Assembly (NCBI GenBank): GCA_021234155.1
Contig: JAJEKV010000381.1
Location: forward strand, 1 to 64,000
DNA: 64,000 nucleotides
From: Isoetes taiwanensis
Taxonomy: Eukaryota > Streptophyta > Lycopodiopsida > Isoetales > Isoetaceae
Direction of reading: 5' to 3'
The notes beneath the pieces were generated by a model. That model was not told where the DNA came from, made no database searches, and was given only the letters and a program-made list of their open reading frames with translations. Every line of letters begins with the position of its first letter. Positions within the stretch are counted from its first letter, which is position 1. Shown piece after piece: positions 46,552 through 58,235 of this stretch. Made by a program: the position numbers and the translations under genes.

Positions 46552-49500
46552 CTGCAAATGCACACGAAGAAATGGCTTAATAACCATATGCATTTGTTGC
46601 ATCTCACCTCGGAAACATCAGTATGTGCCAAGTATGTGCCATGGATATGACTGGCTAGCCTGTATGAAAAAGGCAGTTTGGAGAGTACAGCAAAAGGATG
46701 GCACAAATAAATGTTAAACACACCTCATCAAGGAATTGTAATAGCTCAATATTGCTGTAGAATACGGTTAAGGGTGATTAGCCTTATCTCTCCAAATATC
46801 AAGAAATGTAGAATAGAAAAATAGACATAGGATTATGTATGAACAAATGTAGAGTAGAAAATCGACAAAGGATTGGAGAAGAATGTCAACCCAAATTTTG
46901 CTTAACTAATTTATCAAAGAATCAACAATAGGACCTGTACCGTGGCTTTGAACAGATTATGGCAACTCTATGATGGATGTGAACATGCTTAAAACCCTTT
47001 AAGTCTTCATGTGACAAAAGCTTTGATTCAGGAGACCTAGAGTGACACTGGCATAAACCCATGTCTAACAGAAAGTCATTGCATAGTACAGTATCCTGCA
47101 TCCTGCATATTGCAATAAGACAATTGGTGCAAATTAATTCTTATGGTTCGTATGAAATTTCTAAGGCCAGAAATTTCATGTGGACCATGCAAATATGTAT
47201 TCATAGCTATATCATATACTCCTAGCTATATCCTTGAGAGCATGAAGCCAAGCATCCGCGAAAACATTCATATTGAGGAGGAGCATGAAAGCTGAACATT
47301 AGCAAAGATCATATGCTGATAAAACTAACGATCGAGTTCATTCTAGGTCTACCCAGATAAGTAGAAACCTATGCACAAACATGTGATATTGTACTGTAAT
47401 TCATGCATACCAAAGCAGCAGGTCATACGCATTTGCGGACTGGTTTTAATGCACATCTCTAAGATTCCATTTGCCTTGTCGCTCCTGTTATAGAATGGCA
47501 CCAATTAGAAATAAAGACATGGATTCAAAAACATGCCTACATGATCAAATAGCAACGTTTGATGGATTGAGATTGCCAAAGCGAAGTTACATGAAAAATA
47601 AGTTGCCACCCAAAGCAGCACGTGTAATTTCTAGTGCCTTCATAATTTGTTGTCAAAGAAACTGCATGAACTGAAAGCCTATGTTTAACATTTAGAAGCA
47701 CATTAATACTAAACTAAGAGAATATCGCAAGTACCATCCAACACTATAAAATACACAAAGAATTGATTCTATCAAAACAAAAGTAAAGAATGGGAACAAA
47801 ATTGTGTTCTTTTGTGAATGCATAAGCATCAAGTAATTCTGTTTGCAATTATTCCAGAGATGAGTTGCCACCAAGCAAGCCTGCATTCCCTAAAAAACCC
47901 GTTCTGCTGCAAAATTGATTTTCTACAAAAAAATCAATCTCCAATTCTGAAAACAATAGAGATCAATCTTAAATATTTATGGAAGCATAAAGCTTGAGAT
48001 GAAGACATAGAATTGCATAGGACCCTGCCTATGCATAGAACTAAGACTGGAGCCGGATCTATTCTAGATTTTCTATGGTTTCGTCTGCCTAACATACCCT
48101 CAAAAATGTCGGAGCTGGCTGTAATCCAAGGGAATGGCTGAAATCGCAACCTCAAGGCAGAGCCGTCCACTCCAAACTGCAAAATAATGAACTTAAGAGG
48201 AATAGCAAAACGTTTTCAGTTTTCATGGTATTGCATGCCGAAAAACAAAACACAAAATTTGATGCCCAAGAACATTTTTGATGGCTAGTTCAAAATATTG
48301 AATTCTAGTATTATTAGATCTATAATACAAAGCACGGATAAATAAATCTCATCTTAGATTCTCGCTCCAACAAAGCCAGTTGACTGAAACCGATAAGTTG
48401 AGGCAGATTAAACAGGGTAATTTGAACTGGATGCAGCCTGCAATAGATACATCAAAGAAAATTGCTACCTTAATGTCCATCTAACAGATAAAGTGATGCC
48501 ACCTCTAAAAAAAAAAACCTTGTGCATCTATGCAAGACCCATTCAAGACATAAAAAAATGGAAATGAGCATTGAGAATGAATAGACTAACTGTCGATAAC
48601 CGAGCAAATCAATTTATAACTACCAAAAGCTGACAGTCTTGCATACTAAGGAACTTTTAATCTCTGTTGCAAAGAAATATTTTAAGGGAAGAAGTAGATT
48701 GAGTTAAAGCTTGTTTTGTACCTAAAGAGAATAAGGACGTTCCCAATCTGCCCAGCGGCCATGGAATTGCCTCTTCTATGCCCCTAACCGTCCATGTTCC
48801 CGTAATTTGTATCTGTATGTTGGAGACCACTGCAATAGAATCAAGTGCTCCTGCAAAGAGGTAATGCCCTACGTCAACGATTCTTTCTATTAAAATTAAT
48901 CCTCTCTTCCCAAATCACAAACCTCAAATTTCTCCCAGAGAAGGGGGAAAAAAAAAGGAAACCGTGATGCAACTAATAGACCATCAAAATAGAAATGCTG
49001 CTGCCCAAAGTACCCAAAATCTGGGGATGTTCTCGTTTCTGGCGATCATCTGAATGATCTGAGGCGCCAATATAAATTTTCCAAAAAGATAGGCATGGCG
49101 CCCTAATGTAAGATAGAAAGCTTCTAGCCAGAAACAAAGCTTTGAGCATATCTACCATCGCCGCCTGAGCAGAAAATCCAAAAAACTCCAAATTCCAGAG
49201 TAAACTCCAGAGTAGGCATTTGGGTATGTTGAGCTTTTGTGGCATGCATCTACGACACCTGCGATCATCCCAAAAAGGAATCGTCCACAGTCGGACCCTC
49301 TTCCGAAATCATACCAACGTCTGAAGAAGATCTAGCCGTCTCCTCAGAGGTGAAGAAGGGCAATCCGAACCCTCAAACCCCTAATTTTTCGTCCAGTATT
49401 TATTTTTTTGTTCATCTCATTTTTAGTTCATCTGGAAAAAATTCCGGCAAACAAAAAACCCCAAACCATAGCAAAATAATCTAAAGAAAAAATCTAAAAA

Positions 49501-49640
49501 GTTTTTGGGGTGTCAGAAAAACCAAATTTAAACAATAGATGCCAAAGCACCACTTATGGTGCAACATTTAAGGAGGGGCATTAAAGGGATATGTGTGCAT
49601 ATTGATACAAATCTTTTAAGGAATCTCAAGCCTCATTGTT
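46552..49640 (-). other. Probable 5' part of the TLDc gene; exons unresolved
   Basis: The region upstream of the TLDc exons holds possible minus-strand exons, for example about 47105-46935 (ending SKPRY before a GTCC) and 48182-47934, but none is securely joined. The 5' end could be near 49250-49430, where sequence composition becomes less AT-rich. No other gene was recognised. Confidence 0.3.
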
Positions 49641-49925
49641 GTGGAGATGGGGTTTTGGCCAACGAGGAGCTTTCACTATAATCTACAATTCTTTTTAGTG
49701 TTGTTGACATTGTTTCTTCAAGTTGAGTATATTTGTTCTGGGGTGTGTAATCTACAATTGTTTTTTTATTTTTGCTCTTCATGTCGCATATATTTGTTTG
49801 GGGGTGTTTGTGTACGTTATGAACATTTGTTGAGGGGACTATGAACATTTGTTGAGGGAACTTTGTGAAGTTTGTGAAGTTGCATGAGTGTTGTGCAGAT
49901 TGTGAAGTTGCACGAAGGAAGTGTG
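49641..49925 (+). repeat. Local duplications
   Basis: TCTACAATT..TTTT through ATATTTGTT..GGGGTG occurs at about 49681 and 49749. ATGAACATTTGTTGAGGGAACT or a variant occurs at 49818 and 49841. GTGAAGTT is repeated near 49865-49905. The frames on both strands here are repeat-driven. Confidence 0.7.
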
Positions 49926-50115
49926 TCAATCTCCTAAACTTGGGTTTATTTAGAGACAATGTACTGGAGCTGGAAGTATGATTTTGTGCCTAATTAAGAT
50001 GAAATGTTTAGATGGATACTCGTGCCTTGTTACAACATTTATGCACCAAGGTTCTTGAGCCAATTTTATTTTATTAATACTCTCTTGTGGCACTTGTAGA
50101 CGGTAACGCCCTAAA

Positions 50116-50116
<1 letters not shown>

Positions 50117-50147
<31 letters not shown>

Positions 50148-50150
50148 CAT
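50117..50150. repeat. (AAT)n tail of the minus-strand LINE
   Basis: About eight AAT units followed by ATTATTAT. It sits at the 3' end of the LINE read on the minus strand and probably is its simple-sequence tail. Confidence 0.75.
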
Positions 50151-50200
50151 GCTTCGTTGGACCCTAAGGGTCATGAAGCAACAAGTACAATGAATAGCGC

Positions 50201-51374
50201 CTATTGTTGTTTTAGGCTGAGCAAAAACCCTCTATGAGATTCTACGGATCTCATAAAACTGCCTAGTTGTCTAGGATCTAATGATAACAAAGAGTGGAAA
50301 TTTGGCTGACAAATGCCATATTTGTCTCTTATGTGCTTATATTCCGAGCAACGCAAGAAAACATGCTCCTCGTCTTCCACTTGACCAGATTTACAAATGT
50401 CACAAACCCTCTCTTCTCGGACCTGTTTATTCCATCGCCCTGTCTCTATTTTCAAAGAGTGTGACCTGTTTCAGATCTTGCAATGGTTCTTTTCGGTTTG
50501 CTTGGAAATAGGGGCATACAAGTAAATCGAACTACCATAGACAAGTAATGGGTTTTTACCTCCTCGATAAAAGGTCATCTTTGAGCCTCTTTTTCTCCCA
50601 TAATTTCCTCGACAAAACTGTCTTGAACCACCTCTCTCACTCCTATTTCGAATCCGCCAATTTTTCGCCATAATCCCCCATCGGCCAGCCTTGATCTTGC
50701 ACTTCCTTGATCCAACCTCGATGGTATACCCATCACCGCTGCCTTGGGTAATCTGCTATCGCCCATTTCTCCGAAGTCTATTTACAAAGTTCATTGTCAC
50801 ACATAAAGCCTCTCGCTTCTAAAGGCAAAAGACCCGCCTCGCCAATAGGATTGCATATGGTATCCGCCAGACACCTAATTCATCCCGAATGAATATTTTC
50901 AACACTGTTCCACTGATTCCATGTTTTTTAGGAAAAGAAAGGCCCCCAAATGGGAGCACCATACAATACTACCGTCGGACCCGGGGTTTTGAAAAGCATT
51001 TTCTTTAATCCCCAACTAGATAATGATGAACTATGGCATCTAGACAAGCCGTCTTACCTCCCATGATTCGCCTCGCACACATTCTTTCCACTTATAGTTC
51101 GAACAAATCTCCAAACCCGTGTACTTGTAGCAATCCACTTCTTCTAACCGCTCCCCTTGATACATGAAAGACGGATGGTTTATCGTACTCAATCACCATT
51201 GTCTTCGCCTTGGAAAGGTTTACTTTCATCTTACTTGAGCCGCAAAAAGAGACTCAATGTATTTAAATGTCCCTCAGAACCCTTCCGTGAATCGCTATAA
51301 GCACTACGTCATCAGCATACATGAGCAATTGCACCACAAACTCGCCTAGTTTAGCGCTTTGCATGTCCCCCTCT
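50201..51374 (-). pseudogene. LINE ORF2 C-terminal part: YADD and zinc knuckle, frameshifted
   Basis: Continues ORF2 in other frames. The catalytic box LLMYADDVVLIA lies at about 51320-51300, just after the stop that closes the upstream frame. The following connection region is broken by several stops. The last open part (50455-50201) begins KIETGRWNKQVREERVCDIC and carries the CxxC...HxxxxC knuckle (CDIC, VEDEEHVFLRC) typical of many LINE ORF2 C-termini. Confidence 0.85.
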
Positions 51375-53351
51375 TCAGAACCATTCTTCCAGCTCATCTA
51401 TGTAAAGCCCAAAGAGAGTAGGTGACAACGGACATCCTTGTCTGACTCCCATTGTACTTCGGATCTCATTTGGCACTTCTGCAGATAGTTTAGCTAACAC
51501 TTCTTCATACAAGCGTGCAACAGCACCTCGCCATGCATCCGGGATACCAAGCTTCTCCATCCTTAACCATAATTGTTCTCGGGGCACTGTGTCAAAGGCT
51601 TTCGAGAAATCAATGTATGCTACATAAAGTGCTCTGCGAGGTCTTTTGGCTTGCTCAAATAATGCCCTTAGAGTGAGGAGATGATCCAAAGTGTTATGCT
51701 TTTGTCTGAAACCAGCCTGGCAATGAGCCCTCTTATCATGTCTTTCTGCCCATTCATTAATCTTCCTTTCTAGTAGGCCTCCCAAAAGCTTTGAAAACAC
51801 GCTGCCTACCATGATGGTACGGTAATTCCTTATGTCTGTCCTGCATCCGGATTTGTGTATTGGGACTATCTTACACTCTCTCCAAGATTTCGGCAGCCCA
51901 TTCCTGACAGCCATATTCATAAGCTCCGTTATCTTTTGAGTTAACTTTCCATCCGACCATTTCAGCAATTCTGATGATAGGCCCATCAAGTCCCATGCTT
52001 TGCCATTTTTCATCCGTGTTAGTTGATCCTCAACTTCAGTTTCACTGAAAATATCCTCTGTGATATTCATTATTGGCATTTCTCCTGCATTTGCATTGAA
52101 ATAGAGTTCTTGAACCAAGGAGAGGATGTCCTCTACAACTAGACGGGTCTCAGATTGTTTACCTCTTAATGATTTCCAAAAGAGTTTGGGATCCTCCTCA
52201 AGAATGCGGCTGAACTCGGACTGTTTTTGAGCAAAAAACTGTCTTTTCTTTGTTCTTATAAGGTTTTTATACCATCGTGGCTTTATTCTGCAAGCTTTTG
52301 GCAAGCGATCCTTTGCCTTCTTGCAATCCTCGTCCCACCAGCTTTTATATCTTCTTGATCCCTTCTTACTAACTCCAAAGCTTATGCGGGCTGCCTCTAA
52401 AACTGTTTTCATCAAAGTGTGAGAGTCTGATTCGACATCCCCATTCCATTGCATATGCATGATCATATTGTTGAGGTGTTCCTGATACTTGTCTTTACGT
52501 TTGAAATTTAACAAGATTTTGGGTTTGAAAACTCCAGCAGTAGGTCCTGGACGTCTATGCACCTGCCCTGTAAGTTGAAACAGCAGGCATGTATGATCTG
52601 ATTCCACCTCTTTTTCTAGAATCCTGAAGTCTTTCACAGAATTCTGTTTACTTGCCAGCAAATAATCAACTGTGCTAGTCCCTATAGGAGTGAAACATGT
52701 GTCTTTATCTGTCTGTGTGAATTGTGGGATTCCATTCAGGATTTTTAAATTGCATACTGTAGCCAATTCTAACAGATAATTTCCCATAGTATTCATCACT
52801 GCATCAACGGAGGTTCTTACAAACTCCGGTTCTGTATACTCCTCTAGAAAATTGTCTCCCATGTTTTTATATGACGTTGCCTGCATACCGTTAGTTCTGG
52901 CATTGAAATCTCCTGCAAGAACGACCTCACCTTGCCTGCTAAATTCAATTGCATCTGCGGTCAGATCGTGCAAAGGTCTATCTCTATCCATGTTCTTATT
53001 CTGATATACTTTCATATTCAACGGAGCAAAATAACATGTGGCTAGATATATGTTTCTGCTGCCCAATATCAGCTTTATCCAGATAAATTGGTTGTGTTCA
53101 TCTTTTTTGATAATCTGTACACATGTTAGATCATGTCTTACATATACTGCAAGGCCGCCATGCCCACGTCCTACTCTAATATCCTTTGAATTCCATACTG
53201 ATCCTAACAGACTGAAATTTTCGATACATGGTAAGCCTCTCATTTGATGTTCCCATGTTTCCGAGAACATTAAAATGTATGCCTCTCTCCAAAGATGTTC
53301 GCAGGCTTGCACTTTGGCTTGAGATAATCCGTGTATGTTCCAAGCCAGCAC
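51375..53351 (-). pseudogene. LINE ORF2: AP endonuclease and reverse transcriptase (658 codons)
   Basis: Long open frame. The N-terminal APE-type endonuclease has NIHGL, SETWE, GDFNARTNG and SDHTCLL, all the catalytic boxes. The reverse transcriptase has LPKSWRECKIVPIHKSG, NYRTIMV, AGFRQKHNTLDHL, YIDFSKAFDTVPREQLW and GVRQGCPLSPTLFGLYIDEL. The frame stops just after ELEEWF, while the YADD box follows immediately in another frame, so one small indel separates them. The element nicks target DNA and primes reverse transcription from the nick; here it is inactive unless the frame break is a sequence error. ORF1 lies 18 bp upstream on the same strand. Confidence 0.95.
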
Positions 53352-53369
53352 CCTTAGAGTCCTGAATCC

Positions 53370-54038
53370 CTAATCATTCTTCTTCCTGGAAGTGACCACA
53401 GCTTTACCTGTCTTGTCTAAATAGGCTATGAAACCTTCATCTCTTCCAGCTTTCACTTTTGCCCATTCTTTTCTTCGTGCTTCTAATTGAGTTGGAGTGA
53501 GATCTGCATCCAACCAAATTCGCTGTCCTTTTAGAACCGATCTGTTTTGAAGCACTCTGTTGCGTGCTTCAGCATCCTTAAATTTTAGCAATATTGGACG
53601 AGAACCATTTCTTGGCTTGCCAAGTCTTCTGCAATAGATTACTTGAGGCTCGTGAAGCTTCATTGTGTCTTTGAAAAAATGAGTTACAATCTGATTCACA
53701 TCCTCATCCTCTTCTTCTGCCAATCCAGATAGTTTAAGATTTCTTGCCCTTAATTCTTGTTCCCTGGATTCTTGTGACAGCTCTTCATCGTGCTTTACTA
53801 GTTGTTCTGCAACCACTGTGGTGATCTCAGCCACATCTGGAACCTTAATGTCTGATTTCTTGGATAAAGCCTGTTGTAATTCCAAGTTCTACTGTGCTAG
53901 TAATTTATTTTGAGCAATTACTTCTCCTAACATTTCACGAAGGTCATCAATGGAAGACTTCATGGCATTCAGCATGGAAAGCAAGGTAGCCGAATCTCCA
54001 TCGTAATCCTCCTGAATTTTCTTGCTTGTTTTCCCCAT
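53370..54038 (-). pseudogene. LINE ORF1, RNA-binding protein, one internal TAG
   Basis: From an ATG at 54038 the frame runs MGKTSKKIQEDYDGDS..., reaches a single TAG at 53891-53889, and continues to 53370. A heptad-like coiled coil (VAEQLVKHDEELSQESREQE) precedes LRARNLKLSGLAEEEDED and CRRLGKPRNGSRPILLKF, the RRM-type core. Then comes RNRVLQNRSVLKGQRIWLDA and a basic C-terminus, the layout of L1-type ORF1 proteins. About 222 residues in all. Only the TAG prevents full-length translation. Confidence 0.85.
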
Positions 54039-54431
54039 ATCGGCCACTCAGAAAACCGTCGCTAGGTTTAGCCGCTCAGTTTAGGCGCTCGGTTTAGAGA
54101 GCCTAGAATTATGAAACTTGGGTTAAAGAGTACGTATTGCTCGTCTTCATATGTTTTAGAATAGTCGTTGCGGGGGTTGTTGCGTCATGTGCAAGATTGG
54201 ATGAATCATATGACACCTTAAGAACTATCATTTGAATGCTCATGCATAATGTGTGATTTTGAAATGCACGATAGGGTAAACGCACGTAGCTGGGGGGCAT
54301 TTTTAATGTTAGCGACACTGGGTGCTGATGGGGTGCTTTGCTTTTTAGTAAGTGCATTTTTGCCTTGCAAGAACATGCCCATGACGGGTTCTTTTGAGCG
54401 CGGACAAAATTAGGTTCAAAAGGCTCCAGAA
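54039..54431. other. Junction between LINE 5' end and transposase-like gene
   Basis: Starts with short TTTAGGCGCTC.GTTTAG-type repeats (54060-54105), possibly LINE 5' UTR. No gene seen; terminal inverted repeats for the following element were not found. Confidence 0.35.
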
Positions 54432-57400
54432 ATGGAAGTTTGTTTAGCCATGTCATCAATCCGGCTAGGGAGGGATGATCTCCCGCTTTCTAGTAGCATG
54501 CAGGTGCTGGAATTCAATTTTCAAAAAAGAGGAATGCATTTCTTGTTTTTATGGCAGGTTCTCATGTATGAATTTCGGTCATGCCTCAAAATTCTTTGGG
54601 CTTCAATGGATCTTGTTGCAACATATGCAGCTGAATTTGAAGCGAGATTTGAAGGTACAGATCCAGAGGAGATAGCTGCTGCTCTTGGTTACAATTTGCA
54701 ATCTTATATACCAAGCATTGATGTGGCTGAGGAGATACCAATTCCATTGCAAACTAAAAGTTCTATACATGAAAGTAATTGCCAGACAATCTCATCTCCA
54801 ATTGGAAGTAGCAAGCATGAACAAATTTCTCAAGTATGTATTAATGATTGCAAGAAAGCATGTAATTGTTTATCTCCAAACACTGCATGCAGAAGAATTA
54901 TGTCAGCAAGAAGAAAGATGCAGAGGAAAAGGAAGGCTGAAAAGGAGGCACTGGTACAATGTGAAGATAAGGAAAGGGTGGGCATTAGGTATAAACAAAG
55001 CTTATGGGCAGTTGTGGATTACATCAACAAGGTATGTTCTAACTTACATCCAGATGATAGAAGGGAGGTAGTTTCCAGGGCAGCAGAGAAGCTTCCTGAA
55101 TTTGACATGATTGGATTTAAGGAATTCAATGTGTATAGGCATGTTTTTGATAATGTTATGAACTCAAGACGTCAATCAAGCAAGAGCGTCAACTATGATG
55201 ATGGCTGTTAATGACTGTACCAATCGAGCTGCAGTAGCAAGAGCTCTAAACTTGAAGAGGAAGGCTGTTTATGAGGCTATAGACAAGAGGAAACGGGCTG
55301 AATTTGGAGGGCCATGGTCCATGTTTAAGAAGAAAGCCAGAATGGACAAGCTATGTGATGAAGACCGCGAAAAGGTTTATGACTTCTGGGTCTCTGAAAC
55401 AAGAGTTTCTCCAAACAAAAGACAAGTTCTCAAATTGAGGAGATAGAAGAATGGAGAGATATTGCTGAAAGCTCATTTGGGTGAAAGCATGCTACGGTGT
55501 ACCACTTTTGGAACCCTCAAAAGTACCTTCACTGGGTACTTTTAAAACTGGTACTTTCTGTTTTTTTTCTTTTCATTAAAATCAATCCAAAACTTTTAAA
55601 TTGAAGGTCAATAACATGTCAATCTATAGTATTATAGGATAACAATAGTATTAGAGACTAAAATTAATGAATCAACTCTCAAACTTATGGTTTATTAAGA
55701 CATTTATGTAAGTTCCCAGTACCCAATGCTGGGTACTTTTTCGGGTAGTTTCATACTCCCTAAAAAGAACTTTAGATGGTACACCCTAGCATGCTTTTAC
55801 CCATTTGTTACATGCAATACACTTTTTGGAAGAGTCACAGGTATGTTCTTTTCCTTGTAAGGTTTTTGTGGACTTAAATGTTGTCTTTGAATGATGTATT
55901 GAAGCTTAAGTCTTTTGTAGGTCTTTAAAATTACTTAACTGATTTCTAAGTCACAGGTAATGTTCTACAAAAGATTCAAAAGGCAATATCCAAGTATGAA
56001 GATTGGGCTGCGCTTGTTTGAAGCTCTAAAGCCTAAGTTTATGCTGTATTTATCACATGAGAGCAGAATTTGTAAGGCAAGCTTTGAGCAAGATGAGGCG
56101 AGACTCTAAGTTGCATGGTTCTAATTGTAGATGTAAGTGTGATGTTTGTGGACATGGACCAACTTGTGAAGCCTCTAAGCATACGTTCATGAGTGTTAGT
56201 GAAATGTGGAGGTCCATGGTATGCCCAAAGAAAGATACAACAACATGGTATAAAGGGACTTATTTGCAACTCGAATGTAGTGCTTGTGGACTGAAATGTT
56301 TTAGACTGAAATGTTTTAAGAAATGTCCAAAGGAGAGGAGCAAACGTGTCAAGATGGATTGGAAGAATTTTGAAAAGGTATTTATTTTAGTTACTTGAAT
56401 GAACTGTTTTAGATCTTACATCTTGCAAAATGGTCTTCTTATCTTTTCATGCTGATCGAACTTGTATGTTTAGGTGAAAGAAACATATGCAAAAGATGTT
56501 GGGAAAGGTGGAAAACCAGTTGTTAAGACTAACTAAAGGATGTCATGAAATTGGTGTACAAGAATACATCATGCTCGATTTTTCTGACATCGTCTTTGTA
56601 TTCAAGCAATTCATTCCACATAACTATACAACCCGATGATGGCGAGCAGCGATTCAAAGAATGCTTTACGGACATTTCAAGCGAGATGTAGTCATCTCGG
56701 TTATCGATTTCGCGAGAGAATTACGGTTTCAAAATCCAAACAAGAAATTCGGACACTACATTGGAGGAAGGACCAATGTTCAATACTTGTTCATATCACA
56801 TTATAGGCATGCAAGAAGAGATGAAAGTCCAAATATCCAGTTGGTGGCCAAGTAAGCTAGTGAAGGAGACTCATTTTTACATGTCAGACGATCGCGAACA
56901 TGACACTGACTTCGTGCAACATTGTCTCCAAAAACATGCAGACTACTTGGCAACTAAAGGTATAAATTACTCAAGCCATGTCTTTTGGTCAGATGGATGT
57001 GCTGCACAATTCAAGTCCTCTAGATCATTCTATTATTTGGGAAGATTTTATGAGAGGACTGGAATAAAAATGGAATGGAATTTCTTTGCATCTTCTCATG
57101 GCAAAGGCGAGCATGATGGCGCCGGGGCTGTCATAAAGAGGATACTCACCAGCATGTTAAAAAGGTCCAGCACTCTACTAAGGAATGCAGAAGATGCTGT
57201 GAACTTCTTGAAGTGGTATTTTACTATAAAAAGAGGAATGAAAGATAGCAACATTATCAGGTATGGGTCTAAAACTTACATTTACAAATCTTACAAATCC
57301 TACAGATGTTAATTTGCTGATTTTTTTTTGTTTTGTGCAGACACTTTTGGCTAATAGGAGTAGGTGAAGTATGTAGAAAGCTAAGGTATGATTGTGAGAC

Positions 57401-58235
57401 CTTGAAGGGGACCACACGGATACATACAATTCGACCAATATGCCAAAGTAGGCCTACCATGGTTGCACATAAAGCTTTGTCATGCTTTTGTAATGCTTGT
57501 TGGAAGGGTTTGTGGAATAAGTGTCTTAATATTAGAAGGTTGGGACGCTATGCATATTCTGAGCTGAAACCTGAAATGGGATTGGACACATGTCACTCAT
57601 GTCCAATATGAAGGTGATAATCAGTGGTGGGTCGAACTTGTAGAAGTTGGTGACAACTTTTGTAATTAATCTGAGAGGCTAACAAACGAAGAGAATGTGG
57701 AGTTTTTGGATTGTGAAGTGCGAGCCCAAGCATGTAGTAGAAAGATCTTTCCACGGATGAATGGGGTTCCAAATTTAACAGGCAAGAGGTTATTCTTACA
57801 GGCAAGTACTTTAAGTATATTGATGGCGATAGGTATGAGTTATGTCATTCAATGCCTGATGTGAATTGTTATTCACATCTTGTCATATGTGCAAAGGTAG
57901 AATTGTTAGCTATTACAGGTGAAGAATCCATATACCAGCTACCTTTTGAGACACATGAGCACATAATAGACTGCCTACCTCCACCAGATTCAGAGACATT
58001 GGCAAATGGTAAAATAATGGCATTCAGGACAGTTGAGTCTGGCAGATTTATTGTATCAAATATTCTGGTTGCTGTTGCCCCCAAAGGGCAACATGCTAAT
58101 AGAGATCTATTTATTCAAGATAGGTCAACTCATTTCAGAAGACTAGGTCAAAGTTTGGAAGATTCTTGTCATTCAACATTGATATGGAGGTCAAAAGATG
58201 TTCATGCTTCAAGTCAAAAAATGCTCAAGACTTAA
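54432..58235 (+). pseudogene. DDE-transposase-like protein gene, decayed and interrupted
   Basis: Ordered + strand fragments form one protein. 54432-55211 has a basic helix and YKQSLWAVVDYINKV. 55195-55473 has a helix-turn-helix-like NRAAVARALNLKRKAVYEAI. After a MITE and an intron, about 55957-56385 has a Cys-rich zinc-binding region (CRCKCDVCGHGPTC, CSACGLKC). 56475-57262 has VISVIDFA, then VFWSDGCAAQFKSS and NFFASSHGKGEHDGAGAVIK. 57340-57610 has CNACWKGLWNKC. 57790-58235 is the C-terminus. The conserved D (DFA), D (SDG.AAQFK) and D/E (HGKGEHDGAG) positions suggest an RNase H-fold DDE/D nuclease. I recall similar proteins in invertebrates and spore plants but cannot name a superfamily. Frame changes occur near 55200 and 56700. 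Confidence 0.6.
55480..55801. mobile_element. 322-bp MITE with ~25-bp terminal inverted repeats
   Basis: The left end GGTGAAAGCATGCTACGG and the right end, read inward, GGTAAAAGCATGCTAGGG, agree at about 23 of 25 positions. CATTTG directly flanks both sides (55474-55479 and 55802-55807) as a 6-bp target-site duplication. The interior is AT-rich and non-coding, with GGGTACTTTT in inverted copies. It splits an exon of the transposase-like gene. Confidence 0.85.

Noticed and set aside
49633-49959. 108-codon minus frame
   Set aside because: Built from local direct repeats and overlapping the opposite-strand frame.
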